Shown here piece after piece: positions 43,273 through 52,477 of a DNA stretch of 64,000 bases (position 1 is the stretch's first letter; every line of letters begins with the position of its first letter). Source of the DNA: CAXXOK01 sp963664595. GTDB lineage: Bacteria > Bacillota > Clostridia > Christensenellales > Aristaeellaceae. The notes below the pieces were generated by a model. It searched no databases. It was not told where the DNA came from and saw only the letters and a program-made list of their open reading frames with translations. Both the position numbers and the translations under genes were made by a program. The stretch is taken from contig CAXXOK010000011.1 of the NCBI GenBank assembly GCA_963664595.2, forward strand, positions 496,001-560,000, written 5' to 3'.

Positions 43273-44352
43273 ATGTCCACCGTCAGGATTAACCATATTA
43301 CCAAGGCTTTCGGCGACAACGTGGTACTTAAGGAGTTTAACGAAACCTTCAAGCATGGGGAGTTTGTCACCCTGCTGGGTCCCTCCGGCTGCGGCAAAAC
43401 CACCATGCTGCGCATCATCGCCGGGTTTGAGCGTCCCACGCAGGGAGAGCTTTCGATCGACGATACGCTGGTTTCCTCGGCCAATGCCTTTGTGCCGCCT
43501 GAGAAGCGCAGCGTGGGCATGGTGTTCCAAAGCTATGCCGTTTGGCCCCACATGAACGTGTTCGACAACGTGGCCTATCCCCTGAACATCAAACGCACCT
43601 CCAAGGCGCAAACCGCCAAGGAGGTGGAGCGGGTACTGTCCATCGTGCACCTGAACCAGTACAGCCAGCGCTTCCCCAACCAGCTGTCCGGCGGGCAGCA
43701 GCAGCGCGTGGCCCTGGCCCGGGCCCTGGTGGCCGCCCCCAGGCTGCTGCTGCTGGACGAGCCCCTGTCCAATCTGGACGCGAAGCTCAGGGAATCGATG
43801 CGGTTTGAAATCAAGGAAATCCAGCGCAACCTGAACATCACCGTGGTGTATGTCACCCACGACCAGACCGAGGCCATGGCCATGAGCGACCGCATCTTCT
43901 TAATCAACCGGGGCGTGGTGCAGCAAAGCGGCACGCCGGAGGAAATCTACAACCGGCCCGTGAATCAGTTCGTGGCGGATTTTCTGGGCAAGGTTCAGTT
44001 TTTCAAGGGCCGCCGGGAAAACAATGTGATCCGTTTTGAGGATATGGGTCAGGCGCTGCCCTACGACGGCCCCAAAACAGGCAACGTGGAGGCCGCTATC
44101 CGGCCGGAGCGCATCCGCATTTCCAAAGAGGAAGCCCCCGGCGCGCTCAGGGGCGTGATGGAGCAGAGCTATTATCTGGGCGATGTCAACGACGTCCGTG
44201 TGCGGGTGGGCAAGGCCCTGGTCCGCGTCATTGCCGATGCCTGGACCTACAGCGAGTTCCGGACCGGCGACACAGTGTATCTGACGCCGGTGGATTTTCT
44301 GGTGTTCGACGACGACGGCTCCCTGCAGGAGCAGCTGCAGATCAACACCTGA
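43273..44352 (+). CDS. ABC transporter ATP-binding protein (FbpC/PotA type)
   Basis: About 359 residues. It starts at ATG 43273 (MSTVRINHI), because GGAAAGG lies nine bases upstream; ATG 43264 would leave no spacing. Walker A is GPSGCGKTTM near 37, the signature LSGGQQQRVALARAL near 138, Walker B LLLLDEPLSNLD near 160 and the switch His in YVTHDQTEAM. A C-terminal TOBE-type domain (residues about 245-350, AAIRPERIRISKEE) fits the iron/spermidine/putrescine group. It powers the permease encoded just upstream. A stem terminator follows. Confidence 0.93.
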   Translation: MSTVRINHITKAFGDNVVLKEFNETFKHGEFVTLLGPSGCGKTTMLRIIAGFERPTQGELSIDDTLVSSANAFVPPEKRSVGMVFQSYAVWPHMNVFDNVAYPLNIKRTSKAQTAKEVERVLSIVHLNQYSQRFPNQLSGGQQQRVALARALVAAPRLLLLDEPLSNLDAKLRESMRFEIKEIQRNLNITVVYVTHDQTEAMAMSDRIFLINRGVVQQSGTPEEIYNRPVNQFVADFLGKVQFFKGRRENNVIRFEDMGQALPYDGPKTGNVEAAIRPERIRISKEEAPGALRGVMEQSYYLGDVNDVRVRVGKALVRVIADAWTYSEFRTGDTVYLTPVDFLVFDDDGSLQEQLQINT

Positions 44353-44390
44353 CATTGCGCGTAAGCGCAGACGGTTTTATAGGGAACGGG

Positions 44391-44435
44391 GCACAGGGCT
44401 TCCGGCGGCTTGCATGCCTGCCGGGAGCCCTGTGC
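44391..44435 (+). terminator. Hairpin terminator after the iron-type ABC operon
   Basis: GCACAGGGCT pairs with AGCCCTGTGC, and the inner CCGGC pairs with GCCGG. A TTTTTT run lies about 15 bases further on. It is 38 bases after the ATPase stop. Confidence 0.6.
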
Positions 44436-44657
44436 GTATCCGCGCCGGATTTTTTCAAAGCCAAATCCGTCTCGCGGCCCTTCCCACTCCAACTGTTTTT
44501 CCGATTGCCGATGATCGGCTTTCTGCCGTTACCGGTAGGCTGCTCCGCCAGGATATGGTATACTGGTATCAATCGGCAGGGGCGGGTAAAAGTCTGCCTG
44601 CACACGGCGTCCGCGCTGCCGTGCCAAGTTTTATGCAGTAAGAAATGGGAAAAAGAA

Positions 44658-45758
44658 ATGAAAAGATTTCAGCTGGTTTTGCTTTCGGTCACGCTCGTAT
44701 GCGTTATCTCCTTTACCGCAGCCGCCGCGCTGGCGGGCGGCGGAAATCCCCACGCGTACCTCACCACGGCGGAGCAGGAAGCGTCGGTCGCCTCGATCCT
44801 CAACATTGACGACGGAGCGCTGTACTCCATGGACTATACCGCGGATTATAAGCTGGACGAAATCCTGGCCGCGGGCGTGTATGATATTCCTTCCCTGATC
44901 ACGTTTGTTGAGCAGTCGCTGCTGAGCGGCAGCAGCGCGCAGGCGTCCCCCCTGCATATCGGCTGCGACGCCTTCACCGTGCGAACGCCGGACGGGGCGG
45001 TGCTCTTCGGGCGCAATTTTGATTATGACAATACGGATATCACGGCCGTGCTGGTGCGCACCACGCCGGAAAACGGATATGCCTCCATTGCCCTGGCGGA
45101 CGCCGGAATGACCGGGTGGTACGGCAAGGGCAGCCTGGACGACGGCACAACCGACCTGTCCCTGCTGGCCGCCATGCCCTACTACCTGCTGGACGGGATG
45201 AACGAAAAGGGCCTCGCCGTGACCGTGCTGGAGCTGGAGTACGATTCCACACATCAGGATACCGGCAAGCCCATCATTACCACAAACGTCGCCATGCGCC
45301 TGGCGCTTGACCGCGCCGCCACCGTGGACGAGGCTATCGCGCTGTTTGAAGCCTACGATATGGTTTCCATCATGTCGGACTACGATTACCATTTCCTGAT
45401 TGCCGACGCCACCGGCCGCTCCGTGGTACTGGAGTACTGCGAAAACGAGCTGTATGTGCTGGACGCCAACTACGTTACCAATTTTTATCTCGAGCCCTCC
45501 CACGACTGGCCCAAGGACCATGACAAGCGCTACCCCGTCATTCAGGCAACGCTTGATTACCGCGAAAACACACTCACGCCGCGGCAGGCGCTGTGCCTGC
45601 TGGAGCTGGTGGGCCGCGAGGCGCCCGACGAGTTTACCACCATCACGCAATGGTCGGTGCTTTATGATCTGACCCACCTGAACGCGACCGTCGTCATCAA
45701 ACAGGATTTCAGCAAGCAGTTTACGTTTTCGATCGACGATATCGGCGGCGGGCTGTGA
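44658..45758 (+). CDS. Secreted Ntn-hydrolase (choloylglycine hydrolase/penicillin V acylase family)
   Basis: About 366 residues from ATG 44658, with a signal peptide ending AALAGG. After about 95 residues comes HIGCDAFTVRTPDGAVLFGRNFDYD. The C in GCDAF is the likely N-terminal nucleophile after self-cleavage, with Arg in GRNFD and Asp following, as in linear-amide C-N hydrolases. Further features are YLLDGMNEKGLAVTVLEL and ITTNVAMRLALDRA. Relatives cleave bile-salt amides, penicillin V or acyl-homoserine lactones. The long segment before the Cys may be a propeptide. It stands alone between the iron-type operon terminator and a remnant region, so the context does not show the substrate. A -10-like TATACT lies near 44568. 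Confidence 0.82.
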   Translation: MKRFQLVLLSVTLVCVISFTAAAALAGGGNPHAYLTTAEQEASVASILNIDDGALYSMDYTADYKLDEILAAGVYDIPSLITFVEQSLLSGSSAQASPLHIGCDAFTVRTPDGAVLFGRNFDYDNTDITAVLVRTTPENGYASIALADAGMTGWYGKGSLDDGTTDLSLLAAMPYYLLDGMNEKGLAVTVLELEYDSTHQDTGKPIITTNVAMRLALDRAATVDEAIALFEAYDMVSIMSDYDYHFLIADATGRSVVLEYCENELYVLDANYVTNFYLEPSHDWPKDHDKRYPVIQATLDYRENTLTPRQALCLLELVGREAPDEFTTITQWSVLYDLTHLNATVVIKQDFSKQFTFSIDDIGGGL

Positions 45759-45878
45759 TCCCCAAAACCGCGGACACCCACGGCAAAACGCCGAGGAGTG
45801 CCTGAGCATACCCTCTCTTATGGAGTCCCCGGCCGAATCCAGCCTTCCCAAAGCGCCGCAGCGAACAGAGGATGCCCT

Positions 45879-46060
45879 ATGATCCCTGGCCCCCTGTACG
45901 AGGCCGGGTTCAAGTTCCGGAAAACCAAGCTTTGGCAGCAGCTGTATGATACACAGCTGTTTGCTGTTGAACACGCAGATGGTACAACCGGCTACTGCTG
46001 CGTAATGGGCAAAATGGGCGGGCACCTTGCGCTGGCCGTATCTCCGGGCGCGGGTCGCAA
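45879..46060 (+). pseudogene. N-terminal fragment of a DUF6930/DUF7309-like protein
   Basis: Starting at ATG 45879 behind AGAGGATG, about 60 residues look genuine: MIPGPLYEAGFKFRKTKLW, then DTQLFAVEHADGTTGYCCVMG and GGHLALAVSPG. This opening occurs on longer Clostridia proteins of about 300 residues or more. After about residue 57 the match stops and the frame runs into unrelated residues, ending at 46139. The 3' part is gone, replaced by hairpin-rich sequence, so it should be non-functional. Confidence 0.6.
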
Positions 46061-46397
46061 TAAAAAAAGACAGTATGGGTTTGGATACTACCGGCGTTTT
46101 TCCAGCGTTCTGGTTCCGACGCATGATTTGCGTTTTTAGAACCGGCAGGCGAATTGAGTGATTCATCAGCCTATTCGTAAGCACGGCCTGTATTTATAGC
46201 TATTGAGAGCGTTCCGCCTTGCCGCGCAGATTTCTGCGCAAAGGACGTTTGCCGAATGACAAATACCCTCAGGCCGTTGGCAAACCCCTTTTGGCAGTGA
46301 GATGGCAGCTTGCGTAAAGGTCTCATCTGTCAGGAAGCACGGATGGCGAGGGGCAACCAAAACAAGCGAATCCCCTGCGGCATTTCAAACCGTCGGC

Positions 46398-46476
46398 AAA
46401 GGCCCTGATTTCAAATAAAATCAGGGCCTTTGTCGATCAACCAGACGCTTCTTTCGTATAAGAAGGAAGCGTCTGG
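46398..46476. repeat. Two adjacent perfect hairpins
   Basis: The first has 14-base arms (46398-46411 and 46418-46431; AAAGGCCCTGATTT). The second has 11-base arms CCAGACGCTTC/GAAGCGTCTGG (46441-46476). They lead straight into copy 3 of the multi-hairpin repeat. A related CTGACGCTTTCTTCGTAT segment lies at the other end of that copy (about 47987-48004). Confidence 0.7.
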
Positions 46477-46584
46477 CTGTCAACGAACCTCTTCGGGTCG
46501 TTATCGCCGCTCGCTTCATAGCGCCTTCGGCGCTGTTCGCTCGCTTTTGCCATTTGTTGTTACGCAAGCCTTTGGGGTTCCATG

Positions 46585-47903
46585 TCAAGCCCAACATAGT
46601 TTACACATTGTCCGAGGACATAGTTTACAACTTTTCAGTCAAGCGGGGATCGCCCTCTGCCAAATAGCATGTGCGGGATACCATTTTCTTTTCCCTCAAA
46701 TCTATCCGTCCGATCCGGAATTGTCGATAGAGCAGATTTACAAAACCATCTATCGATGAGGGCTTTACCGCAATACACTTGCCCCCGAACGAACAGCTGA
46801 GAAAGTAACGCTCTCCTCCATAGTGGATATACCCTTTCTTCTTAACTTCACGCAATTCACATTCCGTTCCATATTCCCAGTCCGTTATTCTCTCAGGGAA
46901 AACGCGTGTGCTTGCCTGATAGTGCTCTGCCGGAGCATCCAGCCCCAGCGCATGATGCGGCCGCTTCTGATTGTAAAACTCCCGGTATTCCGTCCGCTGG
47001 CGGTCGGCATCAATTAGGTCGTAAGGCACGTGATACTGTAGCCTTTCATCCTTGTAGGACCGGTTGAATTTCTCCGCTTTCCCCTGTGTCTGCGGATGAT
47101 GCGGACGAATATGAATAGTCAGGATACCAAGCTCCATTAACCAGACCTCAAACGGGGTATATCCGCCGCTGTAATTTGTACCCCAGGGGTTTCCGTTATC
47201 GCAAAGCAGCATCTGCGGTAATCCGTATTCCTTGAAAACCTTACGAAAACTCTCTTCTACGCCTTTGTGCTGTTCATTTGCTTTCGCATCGGCACACAGG
47301 CAGAACCGGCTGTGATCGTCGATGATCGACAAGGGGTGGCAACGTTCTCCGTTTTGCATCGCGAAGTTGCCCTTGAAGTCGGTCTGCCACAGGATGTTCG
47401 GGGCTTCTTTTTCAAACCGTTTACATCGTGCAGCAGCCTGGCTTGCTTCCCGTGTGATGAGGTGATTGCGTTTCAGCACGGCATTGACGGTGCTGACACA
47501 GGGCAGCTTCGTATAGCCCTGGTTGCTTAGCATCCGATGGATCTTTTTGGCGCCGATCGCAGGTTCTTTCTGTCTCGCTTCTACAATTATGGTTTCAGTC
47601 TCTGCGCTGAGCTTATTCGGGGTGTGGAACGGCGCCTTGCTTCGGTCCCTCATCCCTTCTCCGGCTTTATGCCGTTTGATCCACTTGTCTCCTGTTGGCC
47701 TGCTTATTCCGTATTCACGGCACAGAGCGCTCTTGTTCTTCTCCCCGGCCAGCGCTCTTTTGACAAACTCAGCCCGATTCATTTCCACAGTTCTCTCTTC
47801 CCAAGGCATGGCCACCGCTCCCTTGCGTTTTCATGCCTCTATTTTATTCGAAAACTGTAAATCATGTCCTCGGACTTTCTGTAAACCATGTTACTAGTCT
47901 ATA
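46585..47903 (-). mobile_element. IS481-family insertion sequence
   Basis: About 1.32 kb. The ends are imperfect inverted repeats sharing the words AACAT, GTTTACA, GTCCGAGGACAT and TTTACA in order (46595-46635 and the complement of 47845-47895). A CATG flanks both sides (46581-46584 and 47904-47907), a likely 4-base target duplication, although the site is palindromic and the exact ends are uncertain. It encodes one intact transposase on the minus strand. Confidence 0.75.
46625..47809 (-). CDS. IS481-family transposase
   Basis: About 394 residues from ATG 47809 (MPWEERTVEMNRAEFV, the usual IS481 opening), behind AAGGGAG. An N-terminal helix-turn-helix (SALCREYGISRPTGDKWIKRH) precedes the rve-type catalytic core: Asp in LWQTDFKGNF, Asp in LLCDNGNPWG and Glu in QGKAEKFNRSYKDE, the DDE triad. 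A C-terminal region follows with HYGGERYFLS. The gene is intact, so the element may still move. Confidence 0.92.
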   Translation of the reverse strand: MPWEERTVEMNRAEFVKRALAGEKNKSALCREYGISRPTGDKWIKRHKAGEGMRDRSKAPFHTPNKLSAETETIIVEARQKEPAIGAKKIHRMLSNQGYTKLPCVSTVNAVLKRNHLITREASQAAARCKRFEKEAPNILWQTDFKGNFAMQNGERCHPLSIIDDHSRFCLCADAKANEQHKGVEESFRKVFKEYGLPQMLLCDNGNPWGTNYSGGYTPFEVWLMELGILTIHIRPHHPQTQGKAEKFNRSYKDERLQYHVPYDLIDADRQRTEYREFYNQKRPHHALGLDAPAEHYQASTRVFPERITDWEYGTECELREVKKKGYIHYGGERYFLSCSFGGKCIAVKPSSIDGFVNLLYRQFRIGRIDLREKKMVSRTCYLAEGDPRLTEKL

Positions 47904-48028
47904 CATGGAACCCCAATCCCCGGCAGGGGTTTCACCCCTGCACCCTGACCAGGACTTTCAGCCCTGGACCCTTCTTTTTTGATTGCCTGACGCTTTCTTC
48001 GTATGGAAAGAACGGGCCCGGCATCTTC

Positions 48029-49774
48029 TCAGATTTCCTCTATCTCCGGCGGATAAATAGCCCCGAGATCCAGCGAAACGCGGACGCCGCCGCTTTCCAT
48101 TACCTCCAGCCTGCTTTCCGTGGAATCCGGAAAGTAGAGCCGCAGGCGCTCCAGCACGTTTTTCATGCCAATCCCATGCGCGTGCATGGACGGTTCCACA
48201 GTGCCCGCCGCAACCCGGTCCAGATACGCCTGCGAGGCCCCGGCGCCGTTATCCTCAATGGTCAGGATCAGCTTTCCCTGCCGTTCAAAGCCCGTAACGG
48301 TAATTTTGCCCCTGTGGCTGATGCTGGCCAATCCGTGAACGATGGCGTTTTCGATCACCGGCTGGAGCAGCAGGCGGGGAACCACATGCGACAGGTACGC
48401 CTGGGGAATATTCACCTCAAAATCAAAGCCGTCCTTTGAACGCATCTGGCGAAGCACCACATAGGCGTCTATGCATTTGATCTCATCCCGAAGCACCACT
48501 TTTTCATCCCGCCGGGCAATGCTGTAGTTCAGCAGCTTGATGAGCGCCTGCAAAGCGTCGCGCACCTGCGTGATGCGCCCTTCCTTTGCCAGGCTCAGGA
48601 TACAGGCCAGCGTGTTCCCCAGAAAATGCGGGTGTATCTGCGCCTGGAGCATGGAAATTTCCAATTCGCGCTGCCGCTTTTGCATGTCCAGTTGCTGGTC
48701 CTTGAGCGTATTGACGCGGCTGATCAAATCGTTCAGCGCGCGGGCCAGCACGCCCGCTTCATTCTTGCGTTTCGCGTATTTATTAAACTCCAGCGCAAAG
48801 GGTTCGGGAAAGGCCATCAGCTGATTGGCAATCCGCCTAAACGGATGCATATAGCCATAGCCGAAGGCGACGATGAGAACGGCGAGCAGCAGCAGGTGGA
48901 ACAGCCCCAGCAGCAGGCTGCTGAGAACCAGCGGATCGACCGTGGCATACAGATCGTCCATCTGCACAAAGGCGATCATCGTCCAGTTCATACCGATAGA
49001 GCGTTTGATCAGCGTCAGATACTCGTTTTCCCCCAGCTGGTTGCGCTGCAAATCCGGATCGCCGTAGAGGATATCCGGCAGCTTTTCCTCCAGCAGCTCC
49101 CGCGGCAGTTTTTTATAGGTGGACAGGTTAAAAACCGTATAATCGTCGCTGGTGGCGATCAGCTGGCCGCCTTCGGAAACCACGGCCCACGTCATGGTGC
49201 GGCTGCCGTTTGCGGAAAGCAGGTCGGCAAGCATTGCGCTGAGGTTGATCTCCGTTACCAGAACGTCCGTCTGCCCGCCCACCGTGACCGGCTTATACAT
49301 CGCAACCGTTCTGGATAACGCCAGGGTGGAATAGTATGGCTCCGTCCACCGGATCCCCTGATACTCGGACGCCAGCGCCCGGCGATAACAATCAAAAAAG
49401 CGTTCGTTGCCAAACACTTCATACAGCGGCTGCTTGGTGCACAGCAAACGGCTGTCCGAAAGCACGCAGGCCGTGACCAGTATTTTATTGGAATTGCTCG
49501 TCTGAAACGCCTGAAGCGCCGTTATGAGGCTTTCGTCATTCCCGTCCGTAAGCGCAACCGCGTCCGAAAAATTCAGCAGCGCGGTATTAATCCCTTCCGT
49601 GTAGAGCGACAGATACGCGCAGGAACGGTCCAGAAGCATCTGGCAGTCGTCCGTCTTTTGCTGCAGCAGGGCATTGCGCGTATTGGTGGTCATCAAATGT
49701 ATCCAACTGCCCAGCACCAGCGCCGCCAGCAGAAGGGATGTCCAGGTCATTTTCCATACCAGCGAGCGAAACAC
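48029..49774 (-). CDS. YesM-type sensor histidine kinase
   Basis: 581 residues. An N-terminal transmembrane helix (about 10-30, SLLLAALVLGSWIHL) leads into an extracytoplasmic Cache-like sensor of about 250 residues, then a second helix near 285-310 (LLGLFHLLLLAVLIVAFGYGY). The kinase part has the phospho-acceptor His in QIHPHFLGNTLACILSL near 395, where the usual NPHFLYN is altered to HPHFLGN, and ATP-binding boxes VIENAIVHGL and DNGAGA. It starts at GTG 49774, one base after the upstream regulator stop. With that regulator it probably controls the divergent LplB/YtcP-type importer. Confidence 0.9.
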   Translation of the reverse strand: MFRSLVWKMTWTSLLLAALVLGSWIHLMTTNTRNALLQQKTDDCQMLLDRSCAYLSLYTEGINTALLNFSDAVALTDGNDESLITALQAFQTSNSNKILVTACVLSDSRLLCTKQPLYEVFGNERFFDCYRRALASEYQGIRWTEPYYSTLALSRTVAMYKPVTVGGQTDVLVTEINLSAMLADLLSANGSRTMTWAVVSEGGQLIATSDDYTVFNLSTYKKLPRELLEEKLPDILYGDPDLQRNQLGENEYLTLIKRSIGMNWTMIAFVQMDDLYATVDPLVLSSLLLGLFHLLLLAVLIVAFGYGYMHPFRRIANQLMAFPEPFALEFNKYAKRKNEAGVLARALNDLISRVNTLKDQQLDMQKRQRELEISMLQAQIHPHFLGNTLACILSLAKEGRITQVRDALQALIKLLNYSIARRDEKVVLRDEIKCIDAYVVLRQMRSKDGFDFEVNIPQAYLSHVVPRLLLQPVIENAIVHGLASISHRGKITVTGFERQGKLILTIEDNGAGASQAYLDRVAAGTVEPSMHAHGIGMKNVLERLRLYFPDSTESRLEVMESGGVRVSLDLGAIYPPEIEEI

Positions 49775-49775
49775 G

Positions 49776-50483
49776 CTACAGGCCCCGCATCTTTCCGGGT
49801 GTTACGCCGTATACCCGTTTGAAAAGCGCCGTAAAATACTGCGGATTTTGTATGCCCACCTGATTGGCAATCTCGTACATCTTAAGCGGCGAGTGCAGCA
49901 GCAGCTTTTTGGCCCGCTGCATCCGCATCGTCATCAGGTATTCCTTGAAGTGCGTTCCCGTCTGCTGAAAAAACAGCATGCCCAGATAATTCGGTGATAT
50001 GCCGATTTCTTCCGAAATGCTCTCCAGCGTGATTTCCTCTCCGAGCCGCATCTCCAGAATATGGATCACCTTGCGCACCTCGTAGCGGTATTCCAGCGCT
50101 TCGCCGTCCGCGCCCACAATGCGCAAAAGCGCCTCCCCCAGATCCTCATCGCTGTATTCGCCTTTGGTCAGATACTCGCACACGCCATAGCGCATGGCCT
50201 GCCGCGCATACTTAAAATCGCAGTACGAAGAGATGATAATAAACTGAAGGTTTGCGAACTTTTCCCTGGCCTGGCAGATAAAATCGAGGCCGTCCATCAC
50301 GGGCATAACCACGTCCACCACCGCCACATCGGGACACAGCGTATCCAGCTGTTTCAGGGCCGCCTGTCCGTTGCACGCTTCGCCGGCCCACTCGCAGCGG
50401 TAGGTTTCCCAGGGGAAATGCCGCAGGCTTTCCAAAATCGGATAATCATCGTCAACGCACAGCACTCTTGCCTTATCCGTCAT
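49776..50483 (-). CDS. YesN-type response regulator with AraC helix-turn-helix
   Basis: About 235 residues from ATG 50483 (MTDKARVLCVDDD), with GGGGGTG eight bases upstream. The receiver (residues 5-120) has CVDDDYPI, the phospho-acceptor in VAVVDVVMPVMDG near 54, and Lys in YLTKGEYSD. The AraC DNA-binding part (about 135-235) has ISEEIGISPNYLGMLFFQQTG and YEIANQVGIQNPQYFTALFKR. It lacks the long linker of the 34726 regulator. It is divergent from the importer starting near 50629, with about 145 bases between them for regulation. Confidence 0.9.
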   Translation of the reverse strand: MTDKARVLCVDDDYPILESLRHFPWETYRCEWAGEACNGQAALKQLDTLCPDVAVVDVVMPVMDGLDFICQAREKFANLQFIIISSYCDFKYARQAMRYGVCEYLTKGEYSDEDLGEALLRIVGADGEALEYRYEVRKVIHILEMRLGEEITLESISEEIGISPNYLGMLFFQQTGTHFKEYLMTMRMQRAKKLLLHSPLKMYEIANQVGIQNPQYFTALFKRVYGVTPGKMRGL

Positions 50484-50628
50484 TTTCATCACCCCCTGCA
50501 TTATGACATATCCGCGTCCGGCGGACAATAGTGCCTAAAGCATTCGTTGGTTTTCAGTGCTTTTTGTTGATTTGTATCCTTGTTCTCCTCCGTCAATCCC
50601 GGGATAATTGCAGATAGAGGTGATATGT

Positions 50629-51570
50629 TTGCACACGGCCAAAAGGACGCCCCACCTTATTCCCCGGCGAAAAACCAGAATCCGGAACTATCAGGTTGCC
50701 CTTGTGCTGATGCTGGTACCGGGCATCATCTATTATCTTGTCTACCGGTATCTGCCCATGTATGGCGTGCTGATCGCGTTCAAGGATTTCCAGATTCGCA
50801 AAGGCATTCTGGCATCGCCCTGGGCCAATCCGCTATGGAAGCATTTCCAGTATTTCTTTCAATCGCCCTACAGCGGACAGATTATCCGCAACACCGCCAT
50901 CATCAGCTTGCAAAAGCTGGTTGTGCATACGGTTGCGTGCATTCTGCTCGCGGTGCTGCTGAGCGAGGTCCGCAACCAGCGGTTTAAGCGGCTCGTACAA
51001 ACCATCACCTATCTGCCGCACTTTTTATCCTGGGTTATCGTCTACGGCATCCTGTATGCGTTGCTGTCGGAAAGCTCGGGGCTGATCAACGCCATGCTCC
51101 GGGGCATGGGCAGCAGCACCATCCCCATACTGACCAACGAAAAGATCTTCCGAGGGCTGCTGGTTTTTTCCGACGTATGGAAGGATATGGGCTGGGGCGC
51201 CATTATTTACCTGGCCGCCATCGCCGGTATCGATCCCTCCCTGTATGAGTCGGCCGAAATCGACGGGGCCGGGCGCCTGAGGCGGATATGGCACATCACC
51301 CTGGCGGGTATCCGGCCGACCATCCTCATCATGCTGATTCTGCGCATGGGCACCGTGATGGACGCAGGCTTTGACCAGATTTACAATCTCTACAACATCC
51401 AGGTATATTCCGTTGCGGATATTATCGATACATGGGTATACCGCACAGGACTTGAGCAAATGAACTTCAGCCTTGCCACAGCCGTTGGCTTGTTTAAATC
51501 GCTCATCAGCCTGGCTTTGCTGGTAAGCGTCAACAGTTTTGCCCGCAGATGGGAGGAAGCCTTATGGTAA
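50629..51570 (+). CDS. ABC transporter permease (LplB/YteP type)
   Basis: About 313 residues with six membrane helices, the first from residue 20 or so (VALVLMLVPGIIYYLVYRYLP). The family's YGVLIAFKDFQIRKGI follows. The EAA loop is DPSLYESAEIDGAGRLRRIWHI near 205-226. Two TTG starts are possible (50608 and 50629); the second has AGAGGTGAT at a good distance and was chosen. It belongs to the oligosaccharide importers regulated by YesMN-like systems. The stop overlaps the next permease by seven bases. Confidence 0.9.
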   Translation: MHTAKRTPHLIPRRKTRIRNYQVALVLMLVPGIIYYLVYRYLPMYGVLIAFKDFQIRKGILASPWANPLWKHFQYFFQSPYSGQIIRNTAIISLQKLVVHTVACILLAVLLSEVRNQRFKRLVQTITYLPHFLSWVIVYGILYALLSESSGLINAMLRGMGSSTIPILTNEKIFRGLLVFSDVWKDMGWGAIIYLAAIAGIDPSLYESAEIDGAGRLRRIWHITLAGIRPTILIMLILRMGTVMDAGFDQIYNLYNIQVYSVADIIDTWVYRTGLEQMNFSLATAVGLFKSLISLALLVSVNSFARRWEEALW

Positions 51571-52430
51571 GGACGCGAAAAATCACTCCTTTTGATCTGG
51601 TTGTGGCGTTCATTTTACTGGTTGTGATCCTGCTGATTGTCATTCCCCTGTACTATGTCGTGGTGCTCTCGTTTACCTCGTATCCGCAGTACATCTCAAG
51701 CCACGGCCTTGTCCTGTTCCCGATGCCGCTGAGCTTTGACGGATATAAAAACTTCCTGACGAACGCCGCGGTGCCGCGCTCCTTCCTGATCACCATTTTT
51801 CTTACCGTTTTTGGCACGGCTGGAAATATGCTGTTTACCGTGTCGATGGCGTATCCCCTCAGCCGTCCAGAGCTGCCCTACCGCAAATTTTTCCTCCTGT
51901 TCGCGCTGATCCCCCTGATGTTCAACGGCGGGCTGATCCCCAATTTTTACGTCGTCCGCATGACAGGGATCATCAACAAGGTATGGGCCATGATCCTGCC
52001 CTCCCTGATCTGGAGCTACAACCTGATGATCACGCAGTCGTTTTTTTCCACGCTGGACAACGCTTATATCGAGGCCGCGCGCATTGACGGCGCCAGCGAG
52101 CCGACCATCCTGGTCCGCATCATGCTGCCACTGGCCAAGCCCGTGCTGGCCACAATCCTGCTCATGTATGGCGTGGGCCACTGGAACGAGTTCTTTGCCG
52201 CCCTGTACTATGTGCAGGATCCGGAGCTGCAGCCGCTGCAGGTGGTGCTGCGCGGCATCCTGCTGCAGGCCCAATCCACGCTGGAAGAAACCAACGCCGA
52301 TGTAACGGCCAGCACACAGGCGATGAAGCAGGCCGCCGTGGTGCTGACGGCCCTGCCCGTTGTGATGATCTACCCATTGCTGCAAAAGCATTTTACCCAA
52401 GGTCTTTTATTGGGCGGCGTAAAAGGATAA
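51564..52430 (+). CDS. ABC transporter permease (YtcP/LplC type)
   Basis: About 288 residues from ATG 51564, behind GGGAGGAAG; the upstream in-frame ATG 51549 is less well placed. It has six helices, beginning DLVVAFILLVVILLIVIPLYY, with the typical GGLIPNFYVVRMTGIINKVWA. The EAA loop is NAYIEAARIDGASEPTILVRIMLPLAKP near 175-202. The C-terminus KHFTQGLLLGGVKG is diagnostic for this family. It pairs with the permease upstream and the binding protein downstream. Confidence 0.92.
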   Translation: MVRTRKITPFDLVVAFILLVVILLIVIPLYYVVVLSFTSYPQYISSHGLVLFPMPLSFDGYKNFLTNAAVPRSFLITIFLTVFGTAGNMLFTVSMAYPLSRPELPYRKFFLLFALIPLMFNGGLIPNFYVVRMTGIINKVWAMILPSLIWSYNLMITQSFFSTLDNAYIEAARIDGASEPTILVRIMLPLAKPVLATILLMYGVGHWNEFFAALYYVQDPELQPLQVVLRGILLQAQSTLEETNADVTASTQAMKQAAVVLTALPVVMIYPLLQKHFTQGLLLGGVKG

Positions 52431-52477
52431 GTCCCTTTTGCCGTGCAATGAATAATATAGTTTGAGGAGGAGATCCC

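Larger units (their letters stand above)
46477..47985 (+). repeat. Multi-hairpin dispersed repeat, copy 3, split by an IS
   Basis: The left part 46477-46584 matches 18670-18775 closely, and the right part 47908-47985 matches 18770-18845. An IS481-family element of about 1.3 kb sits in the GGGGTTCC hairpin between them. Confidence 0.8.
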
